From contig NW_025336348.1 in NCBI RefSeq assembly GCF_004798865.1, positions 634,172 through 698,171 on the forward strand: a stretch of 64,000 nt of DNA, written 5' to 3'. The notes under the pieces were generated by a model. It was not told where the DNA came from and did not search any database. It was given only the letters and a program-made list of their open reading frames with translations. The position numbers and the translations under genes were made by a program. Source of the DNA: Varanus komodoensis. Lineage: Eukaryota; Chordata; Lepidosauria; Squamata; Varanidae. Below are positions 1 through 13,234 of the stretch, one piece after another; position 1 is the first letter of the stretch, and each line of letters starts with the position of its first letter.

Positions 1-328
1 GCTCTGATTGTGAGGTAGCTTTTCCTGATGTCCAGCCTGAACCTGGGTTTTCACAACTTGAACTGATTATTCCATGTCCTACACTCTGGCATCAGTGAGA
101 TCTTGACCTTCCTCTTTGTGACAGCTTTTGAGATTTCATGTCCTCCCTCAATCTTCTCTTCCCAAGGCTGAACATGCCCAGTTCTCTCAGTCTCTCCTCA
201 CAGGGCAGTGTCTCCAAACCCTGGATAATTTTTGTTGCCCTCCGCTGGACCCTATCTAATTTACCTGCATCTTTCTTAAATCTTGGTGCCCAGAACTGGA
301 CACAGTATTCTAGTTGTAAGTTGTGAGA
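1..328 (-). mobile_element. CR1 LINE, ORF2 C-terminal fragment
   Basis: Non-LTR retrotransposon relic on the minus strand. The translation from about 330 down to 92 reads as the end of CR1 reverse transcriptase: residues like [15 protein letters not shown], then [14 protein letters not shown] and [18 protein letters not shown]. This block is characteristic of CR1-clade ORF2 just before its stop. The element is 5' truncated, as most CR1 copies are, and its 3' end lies beyond the window edge. The frame is no longer continuous to the expected end. Confidence 0.88.
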
Positions 329-1160
329 CAGTATGATGGTCTTCTCCAAAGAAACTTGGACTGTCTGCATGTGATTTGTGTTTGTCTGGCTTTACAGGGA
401 GAGAAATGGGCCTTAGAAATGGTACAGATGCACTGGAAAGAGTGATTATGACAGAGAGAAAGGCCAGGGTGAAGGTTGGGTGAAAGGAGACCGCACTCTT
501 TTTACAATGCTCTTTATATTTTATGCCAGCTGTCATCTAATGGAAAGAATGTCCAAGGGGACATTGTTCATCAAGGTTTTAGCCCACTTAAAAAGATGTT
601 CAGCCTTCAGCTGTCCCTTAGGCCAGAGCCACATCTAATGGTGCCCAAGATGGAATAAGCACACACATTTCCTCCTGAGGTCATTCTCACTGCAGTGTCT
701 TTCCTGCAGATGAAAAACAAGCAAGCAAACAAGTATTTTTTAGGTCATTTGCTCAAAATCCTTCCACAGGAAAGGGAGGGTGTTTGGATGCGTCAGCTTT
801 TGGCCTGGACAGGTAGCTGAGTGGCATGTTAGAGAATTCTTGGGACAAATGCACGCAGCACTAGTACTCATCAAGAAAGACCCTGTAGCCACGGCCCCAA
901 ACAGAGCCCTCAAAATGCAGGCGGTGGTGTTGATCCATCTCAACAAGCCACTTCTAGCAATCCTGGCCTGTGAGATCTGCCAGAGCTGCTCTTGGGTATC
1001 CGGTCCTCTGAGGTGGCAAATGCCTCCTTCATGGGTTGTGAGGTCCTGCAGCTTTGAAGGAAGCAAACGGAGGGGAACGCAGACATGGATCACTACTGCT
1101 TGGTATGACATTTTTGAGTAAGGTGTTGGAACATGTGGTGATTTCAGCAGCTAAAGGGCA
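329..1160. other. Unassigned stretch
   Basis: No gene or recognisable repeat seen. Overlapping frames of 113 and 123 codons on opposite strands between 740 and 1121 mirror each other and show no domain, so I treat them as chance frames. Confidence 0.5.
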
Positions 1161-1319
1161 AGAGAGCCAGTGTGGGTGAGAGTGCAGGACTGGGACTCAG
1201 GCAATCTGGGCCCTAGTCCCTGCCTGGCCATGGAACCAAGTGGGTGGCTTCAGGCCAGTCATGGGTTGTCAGCCTAACCTACCTCACGGGGCTGTAGTTG
1301 TGGGGATGAGATTGAGAGC
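1161..1319 (+). mobile_element. tRNA-derived SINE (L2-tail type), diverged
   Basis: The head reads AGAGAGCCAGTGTGGGTGAG, followed by a tRNA-like section (GGACTGGGACTCAGGC, CCTAGTCCC in the box B position, GCCATGGAACCAAGTGGGTG) and the conserved body CAGCCTAACCTACCTCACGG. The same order occurs in the better copies at 47.6, 57.6 and 63.6 kb. The 3' tail is missing where the CR1 fragment begins. Confidence 0.8.
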
Positions 1320-1660
1320 ACAAGGAAGGTACATGAGGGGGTGTCACACAGAGATGGGTAGAGGCCTGTTCTCCCCTGCAGAGGAAGGCAGAACGTGCTC
1401 CAACGGAGCAAAGCTCAGGGAGCCAAGGTTCCATTTGGATGCCAGGACGCACTTCCTGACAGTTGGGACCCCGAGGGTGTGGAATGGGCTTCCACGGGAG
1501 ATCATTGAGGCCTCATTGGTGCGGGTGTTCAAGGATAGGCTGGACGTGCACATGGCGGGCATGTCATGAGCAGAGCCGGCTGGAGCCAGGGGTCAGACTA
1601 GATGGCCTGGGAGGTCCCTTCTGACTCACTCTGTTTCTATGTTTCTCTATGTTCTATGAA
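1320..1660 (+). mobile_element. CR1 LINE 3' end
   Basis: Plus-strand CR1 fragment. It contains the segment encoding residues like LREPRFHLDARTHFLTVG and a VWNGLPREI motif, then the CR1 3' UTR (GACTAGATGGCCTGGGAGGT) ending in a CTATGTTCTATGAAT-type octamer array. That (ATTCTATG)-like end is diagnostic of CR1. It is the same subfamily as the minus-strand copy at 49.5 kb. Confidence 0.88.
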
Positions 1661-1680
1661 TAGAAAGATGACGATGATGA

Positions 1681-1860
1681 TATTGAAATAAATTTATATG
1701 CCACTACAATAGCCCATATCTGGACTTTGTGTACAGCTCACAATATTAAGACAGCACGACATTCCAAAATCAATAACATTAAATCAGCATATTCAAAACA
1801 CATTCACACATGTCAGTTGGTTTGATTTCTTTGTAAGAAAAAGCAGACTGTATATCTAAT
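1681..1860 (-). mobile_element. L2-type LINE 3' tail
   Basis: Reads TTTATATGCCACTACAATAG, then TGTGTACAGCTCACAATATT and an AT-rich run. This is the reverse complement of the squamate L2 3' UTR plan (tail preceded by a CTG-rich stretch and a TATAAAT-type end). Only the last about 180 bases remain. Confidence 0.5.
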
Positions 1861-2704
1861 AAATAAAAAAACAAAAAAACAAAACAAAAGCATTCAGATT
1901 CCGAGCTCTGAGGTCAGAAAAGAGCTCCAACCTCACAGGAGGGGAAGTGCGCTTGGATCCCTTCCCCCTGGCAGCCAGTGTCCAAAGAGCTGCATATCTG
2001 CGTCTCCGAAGTTGTAAGACCAACCATGGAGGAGAAGTGGAAAAAGCAGTGAGGAGAGCAAAGAGACCAGCATTACCAGGGCACGGCATATCCTGGCAGC
2101 TCTTCAGCCTCCTTCTCATCCCACCCAAAGCGCCTTTGTTAGAGGGCTGCAACTGGCCATATAGCTGATTTGCAGAGCTAGGAGAGGCGGGGAGGCCAAG
2201 CTTGTCCTCCTGGCGACATAGGTTTCTGTAAGATTCCAGCTCGGGAGCCCTCCTTGGATTGCACCGTGAAGTGGACTGCTTAAACAATTGCAGTTTTAGG
2301 ACATCAAAATCTAAATAGAGAATCGTGACTTCCATGGCAACATTTCCCTGCAGGTAGGAAAGAACAGGAAAGATCATGCACTGAAATTTCGTCATCTGTC
2401 TCTGGTTTGCAGAACGTTACAGGGTGGGAGGGGAGATACTAGCGGGGGCGTTCCAGTGTTTCCTGTGTCAGAGCTGCAGTTTTTATAGTGTCCCCCTGTC
2501 CACGTGGCTGCCTGGGCCCAGGAGCATCCCGCCTGGGTTTGAGGAGACAGAAGTCAAGAGTAAATCAGCATTTCACACGAAAAGGAGGATGCTGTGGGCC
2601 TTCAGGCATGTCACACTGAGTGGCCTCCCTCAGCTGGGAGAGGTGGGACACACGAACTGAAAATTTCCTTGGGAAGCATCTGATTTTCTTGGCTACTCCA
2701 TGCA
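1861..2704. other. Unassigned stretch
   Basis: An A-rich run (1861-1888) opens a moderately GC-rich segment. A 179-codon minus-strand frame (1856-2395) has no recognisable domain and partly lies on the A-rich run, so it is not supported as a gene. Confidence 0.45.
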
Positions 2705-2810
2705 AGGAGAGCCACTGTGGCACCATCGGTAGAGTGCTGGATTGGGACTCAGGAGTTCCGGGTCTTAGTCTCTGATTTGTGCCACTCACTGACTCAGCCC
2801 AGATGGTGAA
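2705..2810 (+). mobile_element. Degenerate tRNA-derived SINE head
   Basis: GAGAGCCACTGTGGCACCAT and GTGCTGGATTGGGACTCAGG match the head and tRNA-like part of the SINE family seen elsewhere. The body and tail are too eroded to follow. Confidence 0.6.
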
Positions 2811-4470
2811 TCCAAGCAAAGAAATGCATATACTTTCTGGCGAATAAGGCAATAGATTGTTCTGGGTCAACAGCAAGATGTATGTTGGGAGTATCTTACT
2901 GTTCTTTGCCACTGACATTTCATCACGCTTAAATTTTCTCCCCTCACAGCCTTATCTAAAGATTCAAATCTCCTGCCATTTTCTTATCTCTCTCTGATCA
3001 TTGCCTGCTTCCCAGGAATAAGATTTTTCAATCCATCATAAAATCAATCAAGCTGACATTTTCTGTGTACCCCATTTACTTCACCTGCCATTTCTGGTCT
3101 CCTATTCCAGAGCATTTCTCTGGCAAAATGGAAAAACCCAACTATTAAAAGTGTCAGCATTTAAAAGGTTAAGCTGTTTCTTTTGCATTTTATTCCATTC
3201 CACTTGGGGTCCTTAGCAGGGCCCACCACCAATTTTTATCCTCACGTCCCCACATAAATTCCTTTCTCTTATGTTTTAAATTCCACAAGGTAGCTTCTGC
3301 TCAAACAGACCTTACGCAGGTCATGGGGATTGCAGAAACTTGAAATGGTTGCTATATCCAGAAGCTCAGCAGCCGAGAAAACCCATTGGAGCCATAGGGT
3401 GCTCATGTGACCACGTTTACAGATGGAAGTCCTCTGTTCAAAGGGTTGTCCTTTCTGATTTTGGGTTAATGATTAAAAGCCATAAAAAAACTATTGCCCA
3501 TCAGCAGGCAGGTCAGGTCCCTCAATTCATATGCTGTCATCTTGTAATTTATCCATAAGAAGTCCTACAGATTTGTCCTTCTATGACATTCTCATAGTCT
3601 AAGAAAGCCCCAGTTCTCTGCATCCTGACTTAGGGTTTTTTAGCTCCCTATAAACCAAAACAGACCTGGGGCCAAAAGGCCTCCCAAATCTCTACCAGAA
3701 TAGTTATATGGGGTACTTTAATACCACAAACAATAGACCCCAAACAAAGGTGCTAAAGAAGGTTCAGCATATGTCATCTTGGTCTCTTTATTAAGCTAGG
3801 ATTATTAGCTAAATCCTCTAGCACACAAAATTAAAATTCATTAAGGAAAATGTTTTCATTTTTCTTTTTTAACTCAGTAGGCCAAACCATTGTTATGAAG
3901 GGAAATTGTTGTGCTGAATGTCTTGTTTTGCACAGCCTCAGGAAGGATTAAACCTTAACTGTTCTGTCCTTGCTAAGAATTGAAAGCAATTCTTATGCTC
4001 ACTGAACCTTTCTGGGGCAAAATTTTAGCCAGAAGAAAGGCCTATCCTATGTAGTGTTTTCCTTGTCTGAGATACTTTTGACTGGGGTAAAAATTGACCC
4101 CAAAAGTAGCTAATGCTAGGTTTTTTGTTGACATGTAGTAAAGGTATCTTTTGCATCATCATCTACATTTTAGCTTATGTAAATTGGTGCCTGCATTTGT
4201 CATCTTTTGGGTGGTGCATTTCCTTCTTTTTGGCAATGTATAAGTGCCCACTACCTGTTGCAATAAAAGATGCTACAATACACAGCTACTGATCATACCT
4301 GCCACTTTAGCTATGATTCTGCTTCCATTCTCTTGACAGGATTAAGATCTGGTCCTTTACACATGACTTTTTCCCCCAGGGTTTTTCTTTCTCAGCCTCA
4401 ATGGCACAACCACAAGGTGGCGCTGTGCTAGAGCCACACCATAGGAGAATTGCAAAAAAGCAAAAGCTTC
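2811..4470. other. Unassigned AT-rich stretch
   Basis: About 1.6 kb with no gene or familiar LINE or SINE. A TATAAGT-like box and an AATAAA signal lie close together near 4,240-4,268, which could be chance or the remains of an old promoter-bearing repeat. No paired copy is visible in the window. Confidence 0.35.
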
Positions 4471-4575
4471 TCATAGAATCATAAGGGGCCATGAAACCCC
4501 CTCCTGCTGCAGGACACCAGTTAACACCATCCCACTCAGATGGTTGTCCAGTTTCTTTTTGAGATTAACATCTTA
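4471..4575 (-). mobile_element. CR1 LINE extreme 3' end
   Basis: TCATAGAATCATAAGGGGCC followed by CCCCCTCCTGCTGCAGGACA is the reverse complement of the CR1 3' terminus, which ends in ATTCTATG repeats. Only about 100 bases remain, so the copy is strongly 5' truncated. Confidence 0.82.
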
Positions 4576-6483
4576 GCATGAGATCAGGAAATAATACTTG
4601 ACTTCTCTCACTCTTAAAAAATGCCATAAAATTACTGCAAAGGAGAGGAGAGGCCCGGGAGCACAATGGCATTGTGCAAAACCCCTGTGAGGAAGGAATT
4701 ATGAGTGTGCCATAGAGAAGAGTCTCAGTGCATGACTGTTTCATAGCATTTCTCTGCTTGTCCCATCAAAGAGCACCGGCTCTTAGGCTCCCTTGCCCGA
4801 GAACTATGACAAAGCATCACAGGCCTCACTAGTACCCTGTGGCAGCTGGGTGTGTGATGCAGTGCACAGACAGGGAAGCTTTCAACTGCTTCTGCTTCAG
4901 CAAGAGCTTTGCCTTTGAGCTGCATCCAGCCAATGTGGCTTCGGGGTTGGTCCTTACCTTCTGAGCAGGCTGGAAGCATCAGGTTCACAGAATGTACCTC
5001 ACCTTGGGACTGACCTATCCATGCAAAAGCATGGGGAGGTAGAGGGGGCGGAGGCAACTGTACTGCTTCTGATTGCCAGCGTGAGGGTTTCACGTTTTGA
5101 ATGGTCCTTCCATGAAGGACTTGTGACAAGTTCGAAACTAGTGCAACCTGATGGGCTGTATTTTTAGGCACAGGTTCTGCCTTCCCGCCCACCTGCCTGC
5201 CTGTCCACCCAACCTCCCTCTCTCCCTCCCTCTCTCTCTTTCTCTCCACTTTTAACCCAAGGAAGTATTCACAACTGCAGAATTTAGCTAGGCTGGTTTG
5301 ATTTGCTTGTTTAATTGATTTCGATTCTGTCTGTTAGCGTATACTGAGCCCCGCAAACCAAACAGACCAAACAGAGGGGAGGAACCAAGAACAATTAAAC
5401 TCCCCCTGGAGAAGTTCAGGCTATCAGACAATTACCAAAAAAACTTAAAACAAAATTCACCAGCATCAAGACTGCCATTTGATCCATACGTGCTTCGGAA
5501 TAAGCCACTCTGAAAGTGAGATGCATGATGTGGCTATGCTGTAAATAATGCTGAAAAAACAAAATTCTGGTTAGCTTATTCAAACAGGTCAGGACTGCAT
5601 AATAATTTGTGATTCTGCCTTAAGCATACTTCCAGTTAACCCAAATTCCATGACTTCGGATGTAACCGGGAGCTCTGATTAGTTTAAAACCAGAAGTGGA
5701 TTCCTCTAATCCTTAGCGAGGTATCAAAATAGAGAAATCGGGTTTGTTTGAGCTTAGCAGATTTCCTGGCTGCTTCAGATCCAACAATTAGAAGTGGACC
5801 AAGTCAAAGTTTGTTTGCAGACATCTGCCTCTTAGACGGAACACAAGTTTGATTCTGCCTGTTCAGAACGAATTTAGTTCCCAAATAGGGACCCCAAACT
5901 ACATGGAAATGTAGAATCAGTCAATTTGTGCAAATTGTCCTTGGCACAAGCAAAGAGCTAATGAACCAGAATTGGGGAGACTGCAGATCTGTCAGACTTT
6001 CACCCCTTTATCAAATTCCCTGCGCATCCCTGCCAATCTTCTCTCGTGGTCCTTGCCAGGGGTGGAGGGAGCGCATATGCCTGAGGCTTCACCAAGGTTC
6101 ATGAGTACTTTTTTTAAATTGATGAAAATAAGGACTTCCCATTTCTAGCAGATGATCAAAGAAGTTTATAATCTGTTGCTTAAAAAATAGAATCAATTGC
6201 CTAATTTTTAGCTTTGCATATGAACCGCACATTATTTTAATGCTGTCCCTGTGTGAGCAGAAAGCAGTGATGCTCATATTTTACAACCTTCAGATGCAAC
6301 TGACTTGAACATCTGAGTTTTGCACTTTGGTCTCCTATCCTAGGGTACAAAATGAACAAACCTCTACAGCTATCGTCCCTCAAGGCTTCCTACAAGATCT
6401 GCAAGGCAATTGTTGCCATTTCTCTTGTGAATTCCAGGCATCCCACGTGATCTTTGTCTCCCTAATCTGTAGTCCAGCCCTGG
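4576..6483. other. Unassigned stretch with a pyrimidine tract
   Basis: No gene recognised. A C/T-only tract lies at about 5205-5247 (CTCCCTCCCTCTCTCTC-like). The 174-codon minus-strand frame at 4725-5249 starts by translating this tract and has no domain. The 5280-5960 part has the look of an old interspersed repeat, but I cannot name it. Confidence 0.4.
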
Positions 6484-6605
6484 AGGTAGGCCTGTGTTAT
6501 CATCTCCATGCTGCAGAACTGAGAACGCAGGTCGGGAGAACGCGGAAGAACTAGCCCAAGGCCACCTACTGGTTTCATGCTGGTGGTAAGAACTGCAGAG
6601 CGCAT
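6484..6605. mobile_element. MIR/CORE-like SINE relic
   Basis: TGTTATCATCTCCATGCTGC followed by CTAGCCCAAGGCCACCTACT resembles the MIR body (ATCCCCATTTTGCAGATGAG then CTTGCCCAAGGTCACA). Old and diverged. The orientation by the MIR consensus would be plus. Confidence 0.55.
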
Positions 6606-9600
6606 TTCTCATCCCACACTTTTGGCTACTAGGCTCTGCCTTCCCTGCTGTGCGACGTTCTTCTCCCATCTCACCTGTGTAATGGAGAAACTGAAGAAAA
6701 GTGTTTGCAAGTTTGGCTTCCCATTTCACATCATGTAAAACATTACACAGATGGTGCCTGGGCCTTAAGCCAAACTGGCTGTAGCTGATTCCCTTTGGCG
6801 GTTGCTGGCAGGGTACTTCCAAGATGGGGTTTGCCCTCCCTCACGTTCTGTTCCTTTGCTCTCCACCTCACATGTTTTCCTGGCTTAAGATGCCCAACAT
6901 AATTAGCAACGTTTGTTTCCTTCCTAAACTTCTACTTCTATCGTAAGACTCCTTCAGTTTCTGGAAGTTCTCACTTCTTCTTTTGCATTCGTTTTTTCTC
7001 CTGGCAAGGTCTGTTGCCAAAAGAGAAAACTGTACGTTGCTGGATAATTAATGAGCCTTTTATTATCTTCAAAAGGGTAAAAGAAATCTTCAGCTGCCGA
7101 TGATGGAAATATATTGTTTTGTTAGTTGAAGAAATTATTCTGTGCACTTTAGCTTTAAAAATTTCAAGTGGCCAACTTTGTGCTCTGTATTCCGTATGTG
7201 GAACAAGATGAGCAGTGGTTGGAAGAGGGATAAAGTTCATGCAATTATTTTTTAGAGATATCTCATCTTCCAACTATCTGTATTACAGCAGCTGTGAACA
7301 GTGGGGGTAATTGATTTGGTTTGCATTTGAATACAAGCTTATCTAATCTCACACTTTTGAAAGAATATATGACCCCAAATTCAATTGTCCAGTTTTGCAC
7401 TTCTCCAAATTTTGGTCTCCAGTCACCATCAAAAACTGTACACAAAAGTGTACACGTTGGCTTTCCCTTTCACCTTGTTTATTTTTTATTTACTTCATTT
7501 CTATACTGTCTTTCAGCCAACACTCTCCCCATGTTTCGCAAAGATCAAACTTTATTTTTTACTAGTGAACTATTATTTAATCATTATAGTATATTCTCTC
7601 ATAAAATAACCTATACCAAAGTAGAATATCAGTGCAACCAGAACTATGGATCATTTTCTTTTCCTAAATACTATTGAAACATTGCAATTTCCCCCTTTTC
7701 TTTCTTTTTGCTTCTTATTTATGGTGTGGTTTAGTTCTTTTTGTATGGCAGAATAAAAGTAAACACTAAAAATGATTTATTCTAAATTTATTTTAAATAA
7801 TAAATAATATATTGCATTTATTTTCTAAAACAAATAATACAAATAAAAGCAATTAATGATACATTATACATAACACAAAAACCATTGACACATAAACAAC
7901 AGGCGCAGAAAACTAATATATCTAAACAATTCTAACCAATCAACAATAGGAGAAATCATTGTGTTAAGGAAAGGTGCACACAAAAATGCATGCAATGGAC
8001 ATCCCACATTATAGATGTCCTACGTCAAATTATGGCGAACTGCATAAAAGGTCTCTAGCGCAAAGCTGAGAGCCTTAGCTGGAGTGATGGAATTCCCCAG
8101 AAGATCTATTGCGCCAGCTCCGGCATTGCACCAGCAGTCAGTTACATCAGCACAACCTCATTTGCATTAGTGTTTGTGTTGCATGAGATGTTCCTGTTTG
8201 TGATGAGGATGCCTACATGCCTTATATTAGGAAAATACAAGGACTAGCAGCAGCTCCCCAGGACTTCAGGCTAGGGTCATCCCCAGCCCTTCGTGGAGAT
8301 GTTGGGAATCGAGTCTGGGGTGGTCTGCAATGAGTGATGGCTCTACTTCTAATGTTTGCAGATGTGAGGTGCTGAGGTTCTGCCTGCTGGTCCTGCCCAA
8401 CCTCTACTGTCATCTGAATGGCCAGTGCGCCGAGGAAACGTAGCTGAACGCTCAGGATTAGGGAATGGAGCCCATGAGGGCAGCCCCGTCCCTTCCATTG
8501 CGCCTCCACACACGCATTCTGCATTGGCTTTGTCTCGGAAAGGGCTTTGGGTACCGCCATGTGAAATGATTCTGTTGAACGCAGTGTACTTAATCTGCAA
8601 TTGGGATGGGAAGATTTCTTTCAGGGGGGGTCCATTCAGCTATGAGCCCACATTTGGGAACCGGTTCATCCTCATAAACACACTTTCCTGGTGGGATGAA
8701 TTCCAGCTTGCATACCTTGTGGTTAGTTTTTCACATGCGTGTTTTACTGGGCTGTCGTGAGAATTCAAGCATTTACTGACATTCTGGAAAGCCGTGTTGA
8801 GGCCTGTAGGACCCAAAGCTTACCTTGGGGCAGGAGAAGAAAGCAGCTCTAGATATTTCCAGGTAGGAGTGTTAGAAACCTCCACAAACGAATCAGATTA
8901 GTTTAGATTTCTAGGAATCTGACCTGTGAAATGGCTTTCTACAAGCTGCATGGACCTTGGGACCACCTCCTATTTTCTATTTTTTGTGGGGAGGATTGGA
9001 GCAAATTCACATGCAAATTCTTGTGCAACATTAAAAAGCAGATCCAATCTCATCGATGGGCAGACCTCAGAATGAAAAACACCTGATAATCTATGAAGCA
9101 CAGATGGAATGGGGATAACAAAACGAGCTTCCAGCGTCTGGCGAAGCACCCCTTCCTGTGTGAGCCATCCAGTATCCATGCCTGCCCCCGTGGGAATGGA
9201 TATTTCACATGTTTTAACTAGGGACAATACACAGGGTTCAACTGGGAAGCATTGGGGAAGCTGATGTGAGGAGGTTCATAGTTTCATTGTTGAATCTGCC
9301 TGCTATAATCCAATTTGTAGGCTGCTAAGTGGAGCAGGGATAGACACCTGTTGAAATGCACTGAACGCATGAGCAATGTGGCTTGTATTCTTTCTCATAT
9401 TCCTATTAGGGCTTTGGCACAAAATAAATAAATAAATATTCCTTCGTGCGTGCATGTAATCATAAGACAACACTATCAAAACACTATCAGTGGGACCATG
9501 GTGAAGAACGGCATGTGTGAACCAGGCGTTTGGGCAATTACGACAGACACAAATATAAATCAAGTCATGTGCCTCCCCGTGGGAACTAGTCCTAAGAACC

Positions 9601-12600
9601 GCACTGAAGGGATGCAGCAACAACAACAGGTGACTTTCTCAATATTCAGGGGTGGGTTGTGGAAGGTGTGCAAAACCACACCTCAAGATTGGGAGGGCAT
9701 GCGAAACCTGGGGTGGGAATAGCAGATGTGAGCTTGCAGAGAGCTTTGCTGACTGGGTGGTGTAACAATGAAATATTAAATGGTAGCTGCATATTAGAAT
9801 ATGAAGTGTTCCGAGGCTTCCTCCTCCTCCTCGTAACAGCGGTGATGCTGCTAGGCTGAGCGCCTGGGTCTTTTAATGTCTCTGGGAAGGTGCTACACTG
9901 CAGCTTCATACGGCCGTCGTACAGAAAGCCACGGCTGCTCCATTAGGTGGCAAACCCCATAAAATCCAGGAAAGAAACATTCGCACCACCTCGAGGTGCT
10001 TCCAGGTGAGCATTTAATCTCAGCATCGCCTGGCCTCATTCCCGGATTTTTACAGGGGGTCAACACTTTCCCCATCATTTCTCCTGTCTTTTTTCTTACT
10101 GCAGTAAATCAATCAAGAAGAAAAGGATGCGAGAGCTGCTCAGAGCCTGCCAACTGGTAGGGTTGGGAACTCACCATCTGGAAGCACCTGTCATACCTTG
10201 GGAAATAAGTACCGGCACCCTCACATCAAAATCCTGAAAATCCCCCCACCCTAGGAATGGCCAGCATGTTCTCCCCACACCTTGTTTAGAAGGAAGCTCT
10301 GCTGAAGTTGGTGGAGGAAGCTGTGTCAACTCTAAACAAGATCAATATAAGTGTGATGTCAACAGGCAATTAGGAGACACAAACCTGACTTTTGTCTCCA
10401 CTTCTGTACGTTCCACTGAAAAGTTTCCATGGCTGAATTAGTGAATAATTATGATACTTTCCACTACTTGGATCTAATTTGTGCAGTTTATTGCCCCCTT
10501 GCCCCTCCCCCAGGGTAACCAGGGGAGAGATTTGGAGACACACTATTAATGCCACAAAACAAAAAAATTCCATAAAACTGGAAAGTTGGTTATTTAGAAT
10601 ATTGTTTCAGTTTGCTATTCAACTTATGAGGCAATAAATGGGTCCTTGGCTTAGCAAGGACATTTATGGTCCTTCTTATTGCTAACTGTACTTAAAACAC
10701 ACTTAAATTATCCACTAGCATAAACAAACTAGAGTTTGTTTGGTGTTTAGTTTGCATGTGAGCCTTGCTAAAGAAAAATGTATTTCTAAGCTGACTTGTC
10801 TCCTTTGCTTTCCCATCCCTGGAATGAGGGTCAAGGAGCTTCTGTGAAATGGAAGTTGACCTTTGGGCTGCAGGAAGTTCCCACCCCAAATCTACTGTTA
10901 CAAACAATGGCAGAACAGATTGTTAAAAGTGAGTTGTGCAAGGGAACCTGTTCACTCCTACAGCGGATGGGAACTGTAATTCAAGTATGAATAACATATC
11001 TGTGTGTCCTGCTTCACAGAGGGCAGTCTTCTCCTTGAAGTCAGCCTCTGTTTGAAGGCCAGTCTAGCTGAAGTCTGGTTGAAAGATAAAGAATCCCAGA
11101 GGAGGGTACAGACCTTGAAGTTGCTCAGCAATGGGAGTAAGAGACAAAACCAGGGAGTTATCTTCAGGATCTCCCTGCCAGTTGATAGTACTGCGATCAG
11201 ATGCCCAAGTTACTCCCCTTGTGGGGTCGTTAAGGTATATGGTGGAAAAGGGATATAAGATGAATACTTGCTCAGTTGCTTCTCCAGATATCAAGATGGA
11301 CATTTCTGGAAATGTCCTTGCTGGCACAAAGCGGTATTCCTTTGTACACGTCCAAGGAGAGTTAGCGGGCAAAGCATTCAAGATTTAGGGTATTGTAGCA
11401 CCCTGTTACCTTGGAAGAAGACTGGGAGGAACCATTGCTTGTATGTTTAACACTATGATGGATGTTCCCCAGATATACACACCCATCTTCATCATCAACA
11501 TCAACAATTTTCCATCCTGGAACATCCTGCATTTCTGTGATCACAGTTTTGTAGGCTGAGCTCCCTTTAAGGAGGACTCTCTTAAAAGCGAAGGCTTATG
11601 TTTAAAATGGAGGACGGCTGCCTCAACAGTCAGTGGCCGGAGAGCACAGTTAGCAGTCATGCAGGTCCCCTGTAAATCTTCGCTCAAATTACGGTCATCC
11701 TTTCCAAATGCACCCTTGGCACTTTCCAGGCTAATGTGTCTGCTGAGCGGTGTCCTCTTTCTGCGGATACATTTCTGCTTGCGTGTCTTCCCTAGCCCCT
11801 AGCTCTGGAATCAAGCTGAGTCTCAGCTTCAAGAGTCTTTGTTGGCCCTTTCCTAATTTGCCCATGTGCCACTTATCTCCACTCTGAAAAAGGCCCCTTC
11901 CACAGAGGCTTGAAGGATAATGATGTGAAAATCGCATTTGGATCATTTTGCCTCCTCGGTTCTGATCCCTTAATACCTTTAGCTCTCATCTTTTGATATT
12001 TGCATCAGGAGTGATAAGGACTAGAAACATTAACAGATCTGCTTTTCACATGCTCAGATTTAGGTATTAGAATTTATTTGCTTGTTTTCGGGGTAGAAAA
12101 CCTATGCCACCCTAAAGTGCATTGATTCGAGTGTAAGTACAATTGGTGTTGATGGAATTGCTTCTATTCAATTGCACTTCAGTTCACAATGTGTGGCTTA
12201 CCTTTTACGGCTTTTTATACAGTATTGTATTATCATTCATTTTTAGTGTATTTTTATATAAATAGGAATGCCATTAAGAAAATCCAAACATAATTGTTTG
12301 GTAATGTTCAGTAACCACCTGTGTTTTCTGAACAGAGAGAATTCCTAATCAGAGCAGGCAAAGATACTCATTGTTGTTCTTGCAGTCGTGTGCTTGGACT
12401 TTGTAATTACATTTCTGCTGAATGTCTGGTCTGACTATTTTAATGCGATCCTTTATAGCTCTTGTATGGAATTCATTAGGTGAGGAAGAAGTCGGGCCTT
12501 CCCACCTGTGATCAATTCAGAGGGATTTGGGCAAAGATATTTCACCTGGAAATATAAGAGATAGAAGATGCTCACATGCACAAGACATACATCCTTTCCC

Positions 12601-13234
12601 CTGATATTCCTCAGTATAAACAAACATACAAGCAAAGAAAAGCTGCTAGGTATTTCATGGGGAAGGAAAGGAAGAAGATGGGTTAGAGAGACGGTGTTTG
12701 TGGGAAATGGTCTATCTGCCAATAAAATAGAACCAGTGGATTACTCTGGACTGTTATCCAGTGTTAGGTTTCCTCGGCCCAGAGGAAAGGTGAAGATTCT
12801 CTTTAAGCCCAGGTTCTCCTTCAAAGAAGCTTTTGGCAGCCACTTTCCAGCGGCCAATGGGGGTTCGGCCGAAATTCCAAGAATCGCAGCATGTTTCATG
12901 TAAGCAAAACAAACAAGCTTACTCTTGGGAGTGACATTTTGGCTTCTTCAAATGGAGCCCAAATTGCACAAAAGAAAGCTCTGAACTTTGCTGCCCGGCT
13001 GAGCCTCCATCTGTACCTTCCGCAGACGGGTGAGCTTTCTGCTGCCCCCAATGCTTGTTATTGGGGGCTTCCCCCAAACGTTGGTAGTGAGAATGCTGCC
13101 ACCGGGGAGGGGAAGGAAGGGGATCAGTCACTGGCCCCATGGTAGCCATGGGGTAGAGCTGATGCCAAGGCAAGGCTATGCCTTTTCAGTCAGCAGTGCT
13201 GGTTTGGACATTAGGTTTGGAGGTAGGGGGTTAT
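6606..13234. other. Long repeat-poor unassigned stretch
   Basis: About 6.6 kb without a supported gene. Parts near 7.0-8.0 kb are very AT-rich. A short segment at 7478-7520 (TATTTACTTCATTTCTATAC) may be an L2 tail stub. An (AAAT)n run occurs at about 9421-9440 and a small hairpin at 10634-10667. Frames of 83-118 codons are scattered on both strands with no domains. Confidence 0.45.
10634..10667. other. Imperfect hairpin
   Basis: The arms GTCCTTG (10642-10648) and CAAGGAC (10655-10661) pair perfectly across a six-base loop. After a two-base bulge, six more A/T pairs extend the stem. GCAATAA at 10631 and TTATTGC at 10676 form a further outer inverted repeat. No function can be assigned. Confidence 0.6.

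Noticed and set aside
1856-2395. 179-codon minus-strand frame as a gene
   Set aside because: Runs into an A-rich tract, has no domain, and shows no splice or promoter context.
2811-4470. Possible solitary LTR of an old retrovirus-like element (TATA-like box and AATAAA close together near 4.25 kb)
   Set aside because: No second copy, no clear ends and no gag, pol or env sequence anywhere in the window. The two short signals are expected by chance in AT-rich DNA.
4725-5249. 174-codon minus-strand frame as a gene
   Set aside because: Its first residues are the translation of a C/T tract and no domain is seen.
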